From Winogradskyella ludwigii (GTDB lineage: Bacteria; Bacteroidota; Bacteroidia; Flavobacteriales; Flavobacteriaceae): DNA of 64,000 bases. Under the pieces are notes generated by a model, which searched no databases, was not told where the DNA came from, and saw only the letters and a list, made by a program, of their open reading frames with translations. The translations under genes and the position numbers were made by a program. The stretch is taken from NCBI RefSeq assembly GCF_013403985.1, contig NZ_JABFDF010000004.1, positions 310,001-374,000 on the forward strand, written 5' to 3'. Positions 1 to 8,423 of this stretch are shown piece after piece; position 1 is the first letter of the stretch, and each line of letters begins with the position of its first letter.

Positions 1-167
1 CGTACGTCTTTAACTCTTTATTATCTAGAATCTGAGCTTGAAACTGAAAACTTATAAAAATGAAACCCAACAGAACATATATTTTTTTCATAATCAAATA
101 TTGAAACATAAAACTACGGAATTTCTAAAAAACCGATTCAAAATTATGGCACTTTAAATCCACATCT

Positions 168-175
168 TATATTTG
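168..175 (+). promoter_or_regulatory. -7 promoter element of prfB
   Basis: TATATTTG matches the Bacteroidota -7 consensus TAnnTTTG and would place transcription start near 182, about 12 nt before the prfB ATG. No clear TTG -33 element is visible about 19-21 bp upstream. The preceding 167 bases of the window show no gene or recognisable structure. Confidence 0.5.
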
Positions 176-193
176 TAGCAAATACAATTAGTT

Positions 194-1295
194 ATGATTA
201 CATCAGATCAAATAAAAGATCTCAATTCCCGTCTAGACGTACTTAGACAATATCTTTGACTTAGATGCTAAGCTCATAGAAATATCTAACGAAGAAGAAC
301 AAACTTTCGACCCTAATTTTTGGAATGACTCTAAAGCTGCAGAATTGGTTATGAAATCAATTCGTGAGAAAAAAAGTTGGGTTATCGATTATAACGATGC
401 CAAATCTCTTTTTGAAGACTTAGAAGTTATTTACGAATTCTATAAAGAAGATGAAGCTCCTATGGAAAATGTGGAAGCTCGTTTTACAAAATGCGTCACA
501 GCTATTGAAAAACTAGAATTCAAAAACATGCTTTCCGAAGAAGGAGATAGCCTCAGTGCTGTACTCCAAATTACAGCTGGTGCAGGCGGAACAGAGTCTT
601 GCGATTGGGCAAATATGCTCTTACGTATGTACCTTATGTATGCAGAAAAAAACGGCTTTAAAGTTAGGGAACTTAACATGCAAGAAGGCGATGTTGCTGG
701 TATTAAAACAGTTACTATAGAGATTGAAGGAGATTATGCTTTTGGCTGGCTTAAAGGCGAGAATGGAGTGCATCGTTTAGTTCGTATTTCTCCTTTTGAT
801 AGTAATGCCAAACGACACACTAGTTTTGCTTCCGTTTACGTGTATCCTTTGGTAGACGATTCTATTGAGGTAGAAATAAATCCTGCAGATATCGAAATTA
901 CAACCGCACGCTCCAGTGGAGCTGGCGGGCAAAATGTAAATAAGGTGGAAACTAAAGTACAATTGAAACACAAACCTTCTGGTATTCAAATTCAATGTTC
1001 TGAAACACGTTCTCAGCAAGACAATAGAACTAGAGCCATGCAAATGTTAAAGTCTCAATTATATGAAATTGAGTTACAAAAACAAATGGCACAACGTGAT
1101 GATATTGAAGCTGGAAAAATGAAAATTGAATGGGGAAGTCAGATAAGAAATTATGTAATGCATCCATACAAATTAGTAAAAGATGTCCGTTCTGCTCATG
1201 AAACTGGAAATGTAGATGCTGTAATGGACGGAGATTTAGAACCGTTCTTAAAAGCTTATTTAATGATGATGGGACAAAAAGAAGAAACCATTTAA
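194..1295 (+). CDS. prfB: Peptide chain release factor 2, expressed through a programmed +1 frameshift
   Basis: RF2 terminates translation at UGA and UAA codons. The gene starts at ATG 194 and runs 21 codons to CTT TGA C at 254-260. Reading shifts +1 there (CTT then GAC) and continues to 1295, giving 366 aa, the normal RF2 length. In the shifted frame the protein carries the SPF anticodon-like tripeptide (in [15 protein letters not shown]) and the catalytic GGQ motif ([17 protein letters not shown]). The in-frame UGA lets low RF2 raise its own synthesis, as is classical for prfB. The slippery heptamer and the preceding TAT are conserved, but the upstream purine-rich Shine-Dalgarno-like stimulator known from Escherichia coli is not present; CTTAGACAA stands in its place. 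An ATG at 345 is only an internal codon. Confidence 0.95.
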
Positions 1296-1422
1296 AAGTT
1301 GAGGGCTTAACTACTATTAGGCATAGTAATTGCAATTATAAAATTAATAATAAATTCCCGATTTCTTAGGAATTGGTGCCAAACTACTAAAACAAGTTCA
1401 GCAAAAGTAAATTCAGCATAAA

Positions 1423-1764
1423 ATGATTAAAATATACCATAATCCAAGATGTTCGAAATCGAGACAAGGGCTTTCACTATTGGAAGAATCTGGCAAAGAA
1501 TTTGAAATCATTAAATATCTTGAAGACCAATTAACTAAAAAAGACTTAGAAGACATCATTTCTAAATTAGATATAAAACCAATAGATTTAATTCGTAAAA
1601 ATGAAGCGATTTGGAAATCTGACTACAAAGGCAAAACACTTACAGATAAAGAAGTGATTGAAGCTATGGTAAAACATCCAAAACTAATTGAAAGACCAAT
1701 AGTAATTAACGGAACTAAAGCAGTCATTGGGAGACCAACAGAAGCTATTCTAGAAATTATATAA
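1423..1764 (+). CDS. ArsC-family (arsenate reductase-like) thioredoxin-fold protein
   Basis: This 113-aa protein matches the glutaredoxin-dependent ArsC/YffB family in length and layout. The N-terminal strand is followed by HNPRCSKSRQ, with the single redox cysteine at residue 10. Three arginine regions expected around the active site (LIRKNE, ERPIVI, GRPTE) are also visible. Family members reduce arsenate through a cysteine-arsenate intermediate with glutathione/glutaredoxin, but many chromosomal flavobacterial copies are not in ars operons. Here no arsR, arsB or acr3 is nearby, so arsenate as the physiological substrate is uncertain. The next gene starts 10 bp downstream and is probably co-transcribed. 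Confidence 0.85.
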   Translation: MIKIYHNPRCSKSRQGLSLLEESGKEFEIIKYLEDQLTKKDLEDIISKLDIKPIDLIRKNEAIWKSDYKGKTLTDKEVIEAMVKHPKLIERPIVINGTKAVIGRPTEAILEII

Positions 1765-1774
1765 AATCATACAA

Positions 1775-2245
1775 ATGAAAAAAACAGTTTTAATTCTTTT
1801 CGCACTTATATTTGGGCTAAGCATTCACTCACAAAGTAGACGAAGAAACAACAGCGTTATTCCTGAAACAAATAGAGAACCTACAGAACAAGAAATCGCA
1901 AAACGAGAACGTGAAATAGAAGAACGAAAAGAGGAATATATTGACAACTTCTTATTAACCTTAGAGGGAGACGAATTTCAAAAACATATTACCAAACAAA
2001 ATATTAACAGTTTTCTCGATGCGAGATTAGTTATTCTAAAAGCTCCTTATGAGCATTATTTAGATCGTGTAAAAGCTCTTGAGAATCTAAAGGAATCTCA
2101 TTTTAAAGACCTCAAAGAACTTATTTCAGAAAGTGATATGACTAAGGTTACAGAACTCATCAATGGAAAATTTGACGAGAAAGAAGTGGCTGAAACTAAG
2201 AAAGAAAAACGTAAAAAAAGGAAACAAAAAAAGGACAAAAGTTAA
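1775..2245 (+). CDS. Small exported basic protein of unknown function
   Basis: I do not recognise this 156-aa protein. It starts with a clear signal peptide (MKKTVLILFALIFGLSIHSQ, cleavage likely after Ser-Gln). A charged, helix-rich segment full of Glu and Arg follows, then a C-terminal tail made almost entirely of Lys, Arg and Gln (KKEKRKKRKQKKDKS). The body looks helical. The gene follows the ArsC-like gene by 10 bp, so an operon is likely. A TTAAC/GTTAA hairpin with T-tracts lies immediately after the stop and may terminate transcription. The protein is probably periplasmic or loosely envelope-bound; no catalytic motif is visible. Confidence 0.75.
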   Translation: MKKTVLILFALIFGLSIHSQSRRRNNSVIPETNREPTEQEIAKREREIEERKEEYIDNFLLTLEGDEFQKHITKQNINSFLDARLVILKAPYEHYLDRVKALENLKESHFKDLKELISESDMTKVTELINGKFDEKEVAETKKEKRKKRKQKKDKS

Positions 2246-2325
2246 CTTTTTTTGTTAAAAAAAAAGTCGTGATTTTTTAACAATGTCTTTAACAAAACAT
2301 TAACCAATAACCACTAAACTAAAGG

Positions 2326-2333
2326 TATTTTTG
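2326..2333 (+). promoter_or_regulatory. -7 promoter element of the TonB-dependent receptor gene
   Basis: TATTTTTG fits TAnnTTTG. The predicted start of transcription is near 2340, about 29 nt before the ATG at 2369. Upstream there are repeated TTAAC motifs (2277-2303) instead of a clear TTG -33 box. Confidence 0.5.
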
Positions 2334-2368
2334 CAAGTCTAACAAAGACTAATCTTTAAATATTTGCA

Positions 2369-4891
2369 ATGAAATTATCCTTTTATACGACGCTTTTAAT
2401 CCTTTTTTCTCTAACATATTCTTTTGCTCAAAAAAGCATTAAAATAGAAGGTACTGTTATCGAAGAAGATACCAATATCCCATTAGAATATGCTACTGTA
2501 GTTATTAAAACAGGTAACGACATCGTTACAGGATCTATAACAGATACTAAAGGAAAATTTAAGATTGAAGTACCTGAAGGAACTTACGTCATTTCAGTAG
2601 AATATATTTCATACAAAACAAAGACTTTCCCTGCTCAAACACTTTCAAAGAACACTAATTTGGGCACTATTAGTTTAGCGTTAGACGTCGATACTTTAGA
2701 TGAAGTTATGGTCGTAGCAGAGCGAACTACTGTAGAAATAAAATTAGATAAAAAAGTATACAACATTGGTAAGGATTTAACCACTGCTGGTGGCACTGTA
2801 AGCGACGCACTTAATAACGTACCTTCAGTGACAGTAGATGTAGAAGGAGCTATAAGCCTTAGAGGAAACGAAAATGTTAGAATATTAATTAACGGAAAAC
2901 CATCTGCAATGGCAGGCTTTGGAGATAGCAATATCTTAAGTCAATTACCTGCTGAAGCTATTGAACGTGTAGAAGTTATTACTTCACCTTCTGCTAGATA
3001 TGATGCTGAAGGAACTGCTGGAATTCTTAATATAATTCTTAGACAAAAAGAAACCCTTGGCTTTAATGGTTCATTTACATTAACTGGTGGAAATCCTGAT
3101 AACCTTGGACTTTCAACTGCATTAAACTATCGTAGAGAAAAATATAATTTATTTTCAAATTTTGGGTGGCGTTATTCTGATGCTCCACGTACAACTTTTA
3201 CTGACGTAGATTACTTTGACACTTTAGACGAAGATGGCGAACTTGACATACCTGAATTTAGAAGAATACGCGAAGACCAAAATGTTGATCGCTTAAGTAG
3301 AAATTACAATGCCAACCTTGGTATGGAGTATTTCCTTAACGAGTCTTCATCTATAACAGGTAGTTTCTTTTATAATTTTGGAAATGATTCTGACGTGTCT
3401 CTTAACAATAGTGAACGTTTTAACAATAATGTCATTGTTGAAGAAACATTAAGAAGAGAAAGAGAAACTGAAAAAGACAACAGCTTCCAAATAGCACTTA
3501 ACTATGTGAAAAAATTTGGAGAAGACAGCGATCATAAATTAACAGCTGATTTTCAATATGAAAAAAAGAAAGAAGACGGCTTAACTTATTTGAACGAAGA
3601 TTATCTTTTTACAGACCAAGCTATTCCTGAACCTTTTCAAATAGAACAAGAATTTACTAACGAAGATAAAAACGAATACTTACTTCAAGCTGATTATGTT
3701 TTACCTCTTGGAAAAGATTCTCGTTTTGAAGCTGGTTATAGAGGTAGTTTTGAAAATAGTGTAACGGATTACCAACTTGACCAAGAAGACACAGACACCG
3801 GAATTCTTGAAGTCAATGAAGCTATTTCAAACATTTTTGATTATACTGAAAACGTGAATGCATTGTATACTCAGTATGGATCAAAATTAGGAAAGTTCTC
3901 TTTCTTATTCGGTTTACGATTAGAAAACACGCAATTAAAAGGAGAAATTGATTCTCGCCTTACAGAACAAGAATTAAATGAAGAATTTGGCTTCCCAATT
4001 GACACAGATTTTGACAGAAATTATTTAGGTTTATTTCCTACAGTTAATTTTATTTATAACTTAAATTCAGCTGACACTGGGAATGAAGAAAGCATTACTC
4101 TTGGATACAATAGAAGAATTAACCGTCCCCGTGGTTGGTACATTAATCCTTTTCCTTCACGCTCTAGTAGAACAAATATATTTCAAGGAAACCCTAATTT
4201 AGCTCCTGCTTATTCTAGTACTTTTGATTTAGGTTACTTAAAGCGATGGGATAAATTCACATTAACCTCTTCTATTTACTACCAACACGAAACAGACTCA
4301 TTTGAGCGTGTACAAGAAAATACAGGTCAGCAAACAACAGATGGTATTGATATTATTAGAACAATCCCAATTAATTTAGCAACTAACAAAAGAACAGGAG
4401 CTGAACTTGGTGTAATGTACAGTCCTGAAAAATGGTTAAGATTAAACTCTAGTTTTAACTTCTACCAATTTGAAACTGAAGGTGAATTTAATGATGTAGA
4501 TTACGGTGCAAAAAACACAAGTTGGTTTGCTCGTTTTAGCTCTAAAGTTACTTTACCTCTAGCAATCGATTGGCAAACTAGTGCATTTTATAGAGGTGCT
4601 AGACAAGAAGCACAATCAGATACCGAAGGTATTTTCTCTTTAGATTTGGCCTTTAGTAAAGAAATTTTAAATAAGAAAGCAACGATTTCTGTAAACGTTA
4701 GAGATTTATTAAATTCTAGAAAATACAAATCTGTAACCACTACAGATTTCTATAGCCGTTATAGTGAATTTCAATGGAGACAACGTCAAGTTAATGTGTC
4801 GTTTATTTATAGATTTAATCAAATGTTAAACAACAAGGATCGCTCTGGACAACGTGGAAACGGAGGAGATGATATGGAGTTTGAAGGTTAA
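2369..4891 (+). CDS. TonB-dependent receptor-like outer membrane beta-barrel protein
   Basis: The 840-aa protein begins with a signal peptide (residues 1-20, ending SFAQ). A carboxypeptidase-regulatory-like beta-sandwich follows (about 24-105, IEGTVIEEDTNIPLEYATVVI). Next comes a plug region (about 115-225, with SLRGNENVRILINGKPS and the plug-end sequence RVEVITSPSARYDAEGTAGILNI). The rest is an outer membrane beta-barrel of the PF14905 type. The C terminus is polar and glycine-rich (RSGQRGNGGDDMEFEG), not a typical terminal strand. No SusD partner or transporter is adjacent, so the ligand cannot be inferred; proteins of this type take up siderophores, oligosaccharides or peptides. It is a single-gene unit with its own promoter and terminator. 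Confidence 0.88.
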   Translation: MKLSFYTTLLILFSLTYSFAQKSIKIEGTVIEEDTNIPLEYATVVIKTGNDIVTGSITDTKGKFKIEVPEGTYVISVEYISYKTKTFPAQTLSKNTNLGTISLALDVDTLDEVMVVAERTTVEIKLDKKVYNIGKDLTTAGGTVSDALNNVPSVTVDVEGAISLRGNENVRILINGKPSAMAGFGDSNILSQLPAEAIERVEVITSPSARYDAEGTAGILNIILRQKETLGFNGSFTLTGGNPDNLGLSTALNYRREKYNLFSNFGWRYSDAPRTTFTDVDYFDTLDEDGELDIPEFRRIREDQNVDRLSRNYNANLGMEYFLNESSSITGSFFYNFGNDSDVSLNNSERFNNNVIVEETLRRERETEKDNSFQIALNYVKKFGEDSDHKLTADFQYEKKKEDGLTYLNEDYLFTDQAIPEPFQIEQEFTNEDKNEYLLQADYVLPLGKDSRFEAGYRGSFENSVTDYQLDQEDTDTGILEVNEAISNIFDYTENVNALYTQYGSKLGKFSFLFGLRLENTQLKGEIDSRLTEQELNEEFGFPIDTDFDRNYLGLFPTVNFIYNLNSADTGNEESITLGYNRRINRPRGWYINPFPSRSSRTNIFQGNPNLAPAYSSTFDLGYLKRWDKFTLTSSIYYQHETDSFERVQENTGQQTTDGIDIIRTIPINLATNKRTGAELGVMYSPEKWLRLNSSFNFYQFETEGEFNDVDYGAKNTSWFARFSSKVTLPLAIDWQTSAFYRGARQEAQSDTEGIFSLDLAFSKEILNKKATISVNVRDLLNSRKYKSVTTTDFYSRYSEFQWRQRQVNVSFIYRFNQMLNNKDRSGQRGNGGDDMEFEG

Positions 4892-4911
4892 AAACCTTAA
4901 TTTTAAAGCAT

Positions 4912-4948
4912 AAAAAAAAGGCACATTCTATATTGAATGTGCCTTTTT
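4912..4948. terminator. Bidirectional intrinsic terminator
   Basis: GGCACATTC (4920-4928) pairs with GAATGTGCC (4935-4943) around a 6-nt loop. It is flanked by an A-run on the left and a T-run on the right. It serves both the receptor gene (plus) and aceA (minus). Confidence 0.9.
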
Positions 4949-4999
4949 ACTTTATACTATGCTAATTAAGAATCTATATTCATCATTAACAATCTCTTT

Positions 5000-6628
5000 T
5001 TAAGCAACGCTTAATTTTTCTTTAACCTCAACTTTTTCTGTCTTCACCTCAAACTGGTTTGAAGTATTATTTTCTCCACCTGCTTTTAAAGCTTTATCAC
5101 CTGCAAAAAATGCTTTATGGTCGTCACCAAGATCAGAACCAGCCATTCGTTGATGCTTAACACAAGCAACGCTTTTTCTAATCTCTTGTCTTTGCACTCC
5201 TTTTACATAAGCTAACATACCATCATCTCCAAAATAGCCTTCAGTTAAATCGTTCATATGTAAAGCTGTTGTATGATATGTTGGTAACGTAATTAGATGA
5301 TGGAATATACCCGCTTGTCTTGCACTATCCATTTGAAATGTTTTAATTTTTCGATCTGCACGATGGCACAATTCTGAATCATCATACTGAGCATCCATTA
5401 AATTATTTCTATCGTAAGCCGTCATATTTTCATTTTCCGCAAGCATTTCGTTATAAACCTGGTTTCTGAAGTTTAATGTCCAGTTGAAGGATGGCGAATT
5501 ATTATAAACCAATTTTGCGTTAGGTACAATTTCTCTAATCCTATTTACCATGTGTGCAATTTGATTCACATTTGGTGTAGGTGTTTCAATCCACAATAAA
5601 TCGGCCCCGTTTTGCAAACTAGTAACACAATCTAATACCACTCTATCGATATTAGAGCCTTCCTTAAACTTATACAAACCGTTAGCTAATCTAATTGGTC
5701 GAACCAATTTACCATCTCTCTTTAATAAAACCTCATCTTGTTTTACATCTTCGATAGTAACAACTTCTGCATCAACAAAAGCTAAGTATTGAGATGCTAA
5801 ATCTCCAGGTTCTTGACTTACTGGTAATTTCTGAGTTAATCCAGCTCCCTCAGAATCAGTTCTAGCAACAATAATTCCATCATCAATTCCTAATTCTATA
5901 AAAGCATAACGCACTGCATTTAATTTTGCTACAAAATCTTCATGAGGAACCGTTACTTTTCCATCTTGATGTCCACATTGTTTAGCATCTGAAACTTGAT
6001 TCTCAATTTGAATAGCACAAGCTCCTGCCTGAATCATTTTTTTCGCTAATAAATACGTGGCCTCTTCATTTCCAAAACCAGCATCAATATCTGCTATTAT
6101 AGGAACAATATGCGTTTCAAAATTATCGATGTCGTTTTGTACATCTTCACCGTTTTCAAGTCTTCTAAATAAATCATTTAACTCTATAGCATCTGCTTGA
6201 CGTAAGAAATCATAAATTTCTTCGATAAGTCCAGGAACTGCTGTTTTTTCGTGCATGGACTGATCTGGCAATGGTCCAAATTCTGAACGCAATGCAGCAA
6301 CCATCCAACCAGAAAGGTATAAGTAGCGTTTACTTGTTGTTTTATGGTGCTTTTTAACCGCAATCATTTTCTGCTGTGCCACAAAACCATGCCAGCACCC
6401 TAAAGATTGTGTGTATTTTGAAGCATCTGCATCGTACTCTGCCATATCTTTTCGCATAATAGCTGCAGTATATTTTGCAATATCTAAACCTGTTTTAAAT
6501 TGATTTTGAGCAACCATTCTCGCTGCACTTTCAGGATTAATAGCATTCCAAGTTTGTCCGTACTTTTCCTTTAAATCTCTTACAGTTTGCAATGCAGAAC
6601 TATAGTTACTTTGTGGTAAATTTTTCAT
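5000..6628 (-). CDS. aceA: Isocitrate lyase
   Basis: The enzyme cleaves isocitrate to glyoxylate and succinate in the glyoxylate shunt, in the cytosol. At 542 aa it belongs to the longer isocitrate lyase class (about 530-540 aa), not the 430-aa E. coli type. The active-site loop reads AKQCGHQDGKV, with the catalytic cysteine at residue 218, and the preceding DIDAGFGNEEATYLLAKKM carries metal-binding acidic residues. It lies 83 bp downstream of aceB on the same strand, forming an aceBA operon divergent from a RamB-like regulator. It allows growth on acetate or fatty acids, which fits the acs, prpE and acetate-transport genes downstream in the window. Confidence 0.95.
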   Translation of the reverse strand: MKNLPQSNYSSALQTVRDLKEKYGQTWNAINPESAARMVAQNQFKTGLDIAKYTAAIMRKDMAEYDADASKYTQSLGCWHGFVAQQKMIAVKKHHKTTSKRYLYLSGWMVAALRSEFGPLPDQSMHEKTAVPGLIEEIYDFLRQADAIELNDLFRRLENGEDVQNDIDNFETHIVPIIADIDAGFGNEEATYLLAKKMIQAGACAIQIENQVSDAKQCGHQDGKVTVPHEDFVAKLNAVRYAFIELGIDDGIIVARTDSEGAGLTQKLPVSQEPGDLASQYLAFVDAEVVTIEDVKQDEVLLKRDGKLVRPIRLANGLYKFKEGSNIDRVVLDCVTSLQNGADLLWIETPTPNVNQIAHMVNRIREIVPNAKLVYNNSPSFNWTLNFRNQVYNEMLAENENMTAYDRNNLMDAQYDDSELCHRADRKIKTFQMDSARQAGIFHHLITLPTYHTTALHMNDLTEGYFGDDGMLAYVKGVQRQEIRKSVACVKHQRMAGSDLGDDHKAFFAGDKALKAGGENNTSNQFEVKTEKVEVKEKLSVA

Positions 6629-6711
6629 AATTTTGTTTTGATTATTAATGTTTATTCCAAATTTTGATGATTAGGTCTCGCAATCTATTCCAGTAGTTGC
6701 GAGACATTTTT

Positions 6712-8304
6712 TTAAATATATTGATATGCCGAAAGCGTTAAAAATTCTTCAAACTCTTCCTGAGTTACTAAACGTTTAAATAGTGCAATTGCCTCTAAGA
6801 ATTTTGTGTTTTTAATGTTATCCTCACCTACTTCTTTGATGATTTTTTCAACTTCATCATCAAACAATACGTCAAACAAGTCTTTATTAAATGCTCTTCC
6901 ATCATCTAAAAACGCTTCATTTTTAAGCCATTGCCAAACTTGCGTTCTAGAAATTTCAGCTGTAGCAGCATCTTCCATTAAATTGTAAAGCGCAACAGCA
7001 CCATGACCTCTTAACCAAGCTTCGAGATATAAAATACCGACGTTAATATTTTTTCTAATCCCTGTTTCTGTAATTGTGCCTTGTGGTAGCTCTACCAAAT
7101 CTGATTCCGTAACCACAACATCTTCACGCTTATTAAAAATTTGATTTGGTGTTGGCATGTATTTATCAAATTCTTTCATCGCTACCTCAACTAAAGCGGG
7201 ATGCGCAACCCAAGTACCATCATGCCCATTTCTAGCCTCACGTTCTTTGTCTAATCTTACTTTTTCGAGCGCAGCTTTATTGGCTTCAGGATTATTTTTA
7301 ATGGGAATTTGTGCAGCCATGCCTCCCATCGCATGAATTCCTCGTTTATGACAACGTTGAATCACTAAATTAGAATACGCAGCCATAAATGGTGTTGCCA
7401 TGGTTACTTTATCGCGATTTGGAACTATAAAACCCTCATGATTTCTGAATTTTTTAATGTATGAAAAGATATAATCCCATCGTCCGCAGTTTAAACCAAC
7501 GATGTGTTCTTTTAATTCATAAATAAATTCATCCAATTGAAAACTTGCTGTGATGGTTTCTATAAGTAAAGTCGCTCTAAAAGTTCCATTTGGGATTTCT
7601 AAATACTCTTGAGTAAACTCAAAAACAGCATTCCACCAGCGCGCTTCTAAATAGTGTTCTAGTTTTGGCAAATAGAAATATGGTGCAGAATCCCTTTCCA
7701 TTAATGCTACACTATTATGAAATACATAGAGTCCAAAATCAAACAAGCTACCAGACATTTCTTGCCCATTAAGTAATACATGACGCTCGTTTAAATGCAA
7801 ACCTCTAGGTCTTACAATTAGCACAGCCGTTTCATCATTTAGTTGATAATGTTTACCTCTAGCTTCATCAACCAATTCAATCGTTTTTAAGTTAGCATCA
7901 ATTAAGTTTTGCTGCCCTTCTAAAGTGTTTTTCCAACTTGGAGCATTGCTATCCTCAAAATCTGCCATAAAAGTTTTTGCACCAGAATTTAAAGCATTAA
8001 TCACCATTTTACGATCTACAGGACCTGTAATCTCTACACGACGATCTAATAAATCTTTCGGAATTTCTGCTGCTTGCCAATCAGATGTTCTAATAGATTC
8101 TGTTTCTACAGGGAAAGACGGAAAACCACCTTTATCAAAAAGAGTTTGTTCTTTTTCGCGTCGTTTTAAAAGTTCTAAACGAGAATCGTTAAATTTTTCT
8201 TGTAAAGCTGACAGAAATGTCATAGCCTCCTCTGTTAAAATTTTGGGATAGAAATTTGTCACCTCTGGCGAAAATTTCATTTTTTGTTGTGTTACTGTTT
8301 CCAT
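6712..8304 (-). CDS. aceB: Malate synthase A
   Basis: The enzyme condenses glyoxylate with acetyl-CoA to malate, completing the glyoxylate shunt with aceA. The 530-aa length is typical of the AceB class (not the 720-aa GlcB class). Family signatures visible are MADFEDSNAPSW, the RPRGLHLNERHV segment, the GLNCGRWDYIFSYIKKF block, and the C-terminal LYLEAWLRGHGAVALYNLMEDAATAEISR segment, which contributes the catalytic Asp. It is the first gene of the aceBA operon. Its upstream region, shared with the regulator at 8424, holds a palindrome and three phased half-sites that probably mediate acetate- or acyl-CoA-dependent control. Confidence 0.95.
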   Translation of the reverse strand: METVTQQKMKFSPEVTNFYPKILTEEAMTFLSALQEKFNDSRLELLKRREKEQTLFDKGGFPSFPVETESIRTSDWQAAEIPKDLLDRRVEITGPVDRKMVINALNSGAKTFMADFEDSNAPSWKNTLEGQQNLIDANLKTIELVDEARGKHYQLNDETAVLIVRPRGLHLNERHVLLNGQEMSGSLFDFGLYVFHNSVALMERDSAPYFYLPKLEHYLEARWWNAVFEFTQEYLEIPNGTFRATLLIETITASFQLDEFIYELKEHIVGLNCGRWDYIFSYIKKFRNHEGFIVPNRDKVTMATPFMAAYSNLVIQRCHKRGIHAMGGMAAQIPIKNNPEANKAALEKVRLDKEREARNGHDGTWVAHPALVEVAMKEFDKYMPTPNQIFNKREDVVVTESDLVELPQGTITETGIRKNINVGILYLEAWLRGHGAVALYNLMEDAATAEISRTQVWQWLKNEAFLDDGRAFNKDLFDVLFDDEVEKIIKEVGEDNIKNTKFLEAIALFKRLVTQEEFEEFLTLSAYQYI

Positions 8305-8354
8305 GCTTATATGTTTTGATGAAACAATGTTACAATCTATTTTTCAATAAAACA

Positions 8355-8405
8355 AGCGAACGTTCGCTAAATATTATTTTTCGCTAAAAAATAAAATTCG
8401 CAAAT
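8355..8405. promoter_or_regulatory. Candidate operator array between aceB and its regulator
   Basis: AGCGAACGTTCGCT (8355-8368) is a perfect 14-bp palindrome. Its right half TTCGCTAA (8363) recurs at 8380 (TTCGCTAA) and at 8397 (TTCGCAAA), exactly 17 bp apart each time. The last site lies immediately upstream of the regulator's -7 box, suggesting autorepression, while the palindrome faces aceB. RamB of Corynebacterium, the closest characterised relative of the regulator, binds AT-rich TTTGCAAA-like sites; the similarity is suggestive only. Confidence 0.55.
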
Positions 8406-8410
8406 TATAG

Positions 8411-8418
8411 TATATTTG
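8411..8418 (+). promoter_or_regulatory. -7 promoter element of the RamB-like regulator
   Basis: TATATTTG fits TAnnTTTG and ends 5 bp before the ATG at 8424. The usual 5-7 nt spacing to the start of transcription would make the mRNA leaderless or nearly so. Confidence 0.6.
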
Positions 8419-8423
8419 CAACT

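Noticed and set aside
345..1295. RF2 starting at ATG 345
   Set aside because: The frame extends back to the CTT TGA C shift site and, after a +1 shift, to the ATG at 194, giving the full RF2 length and domain order.
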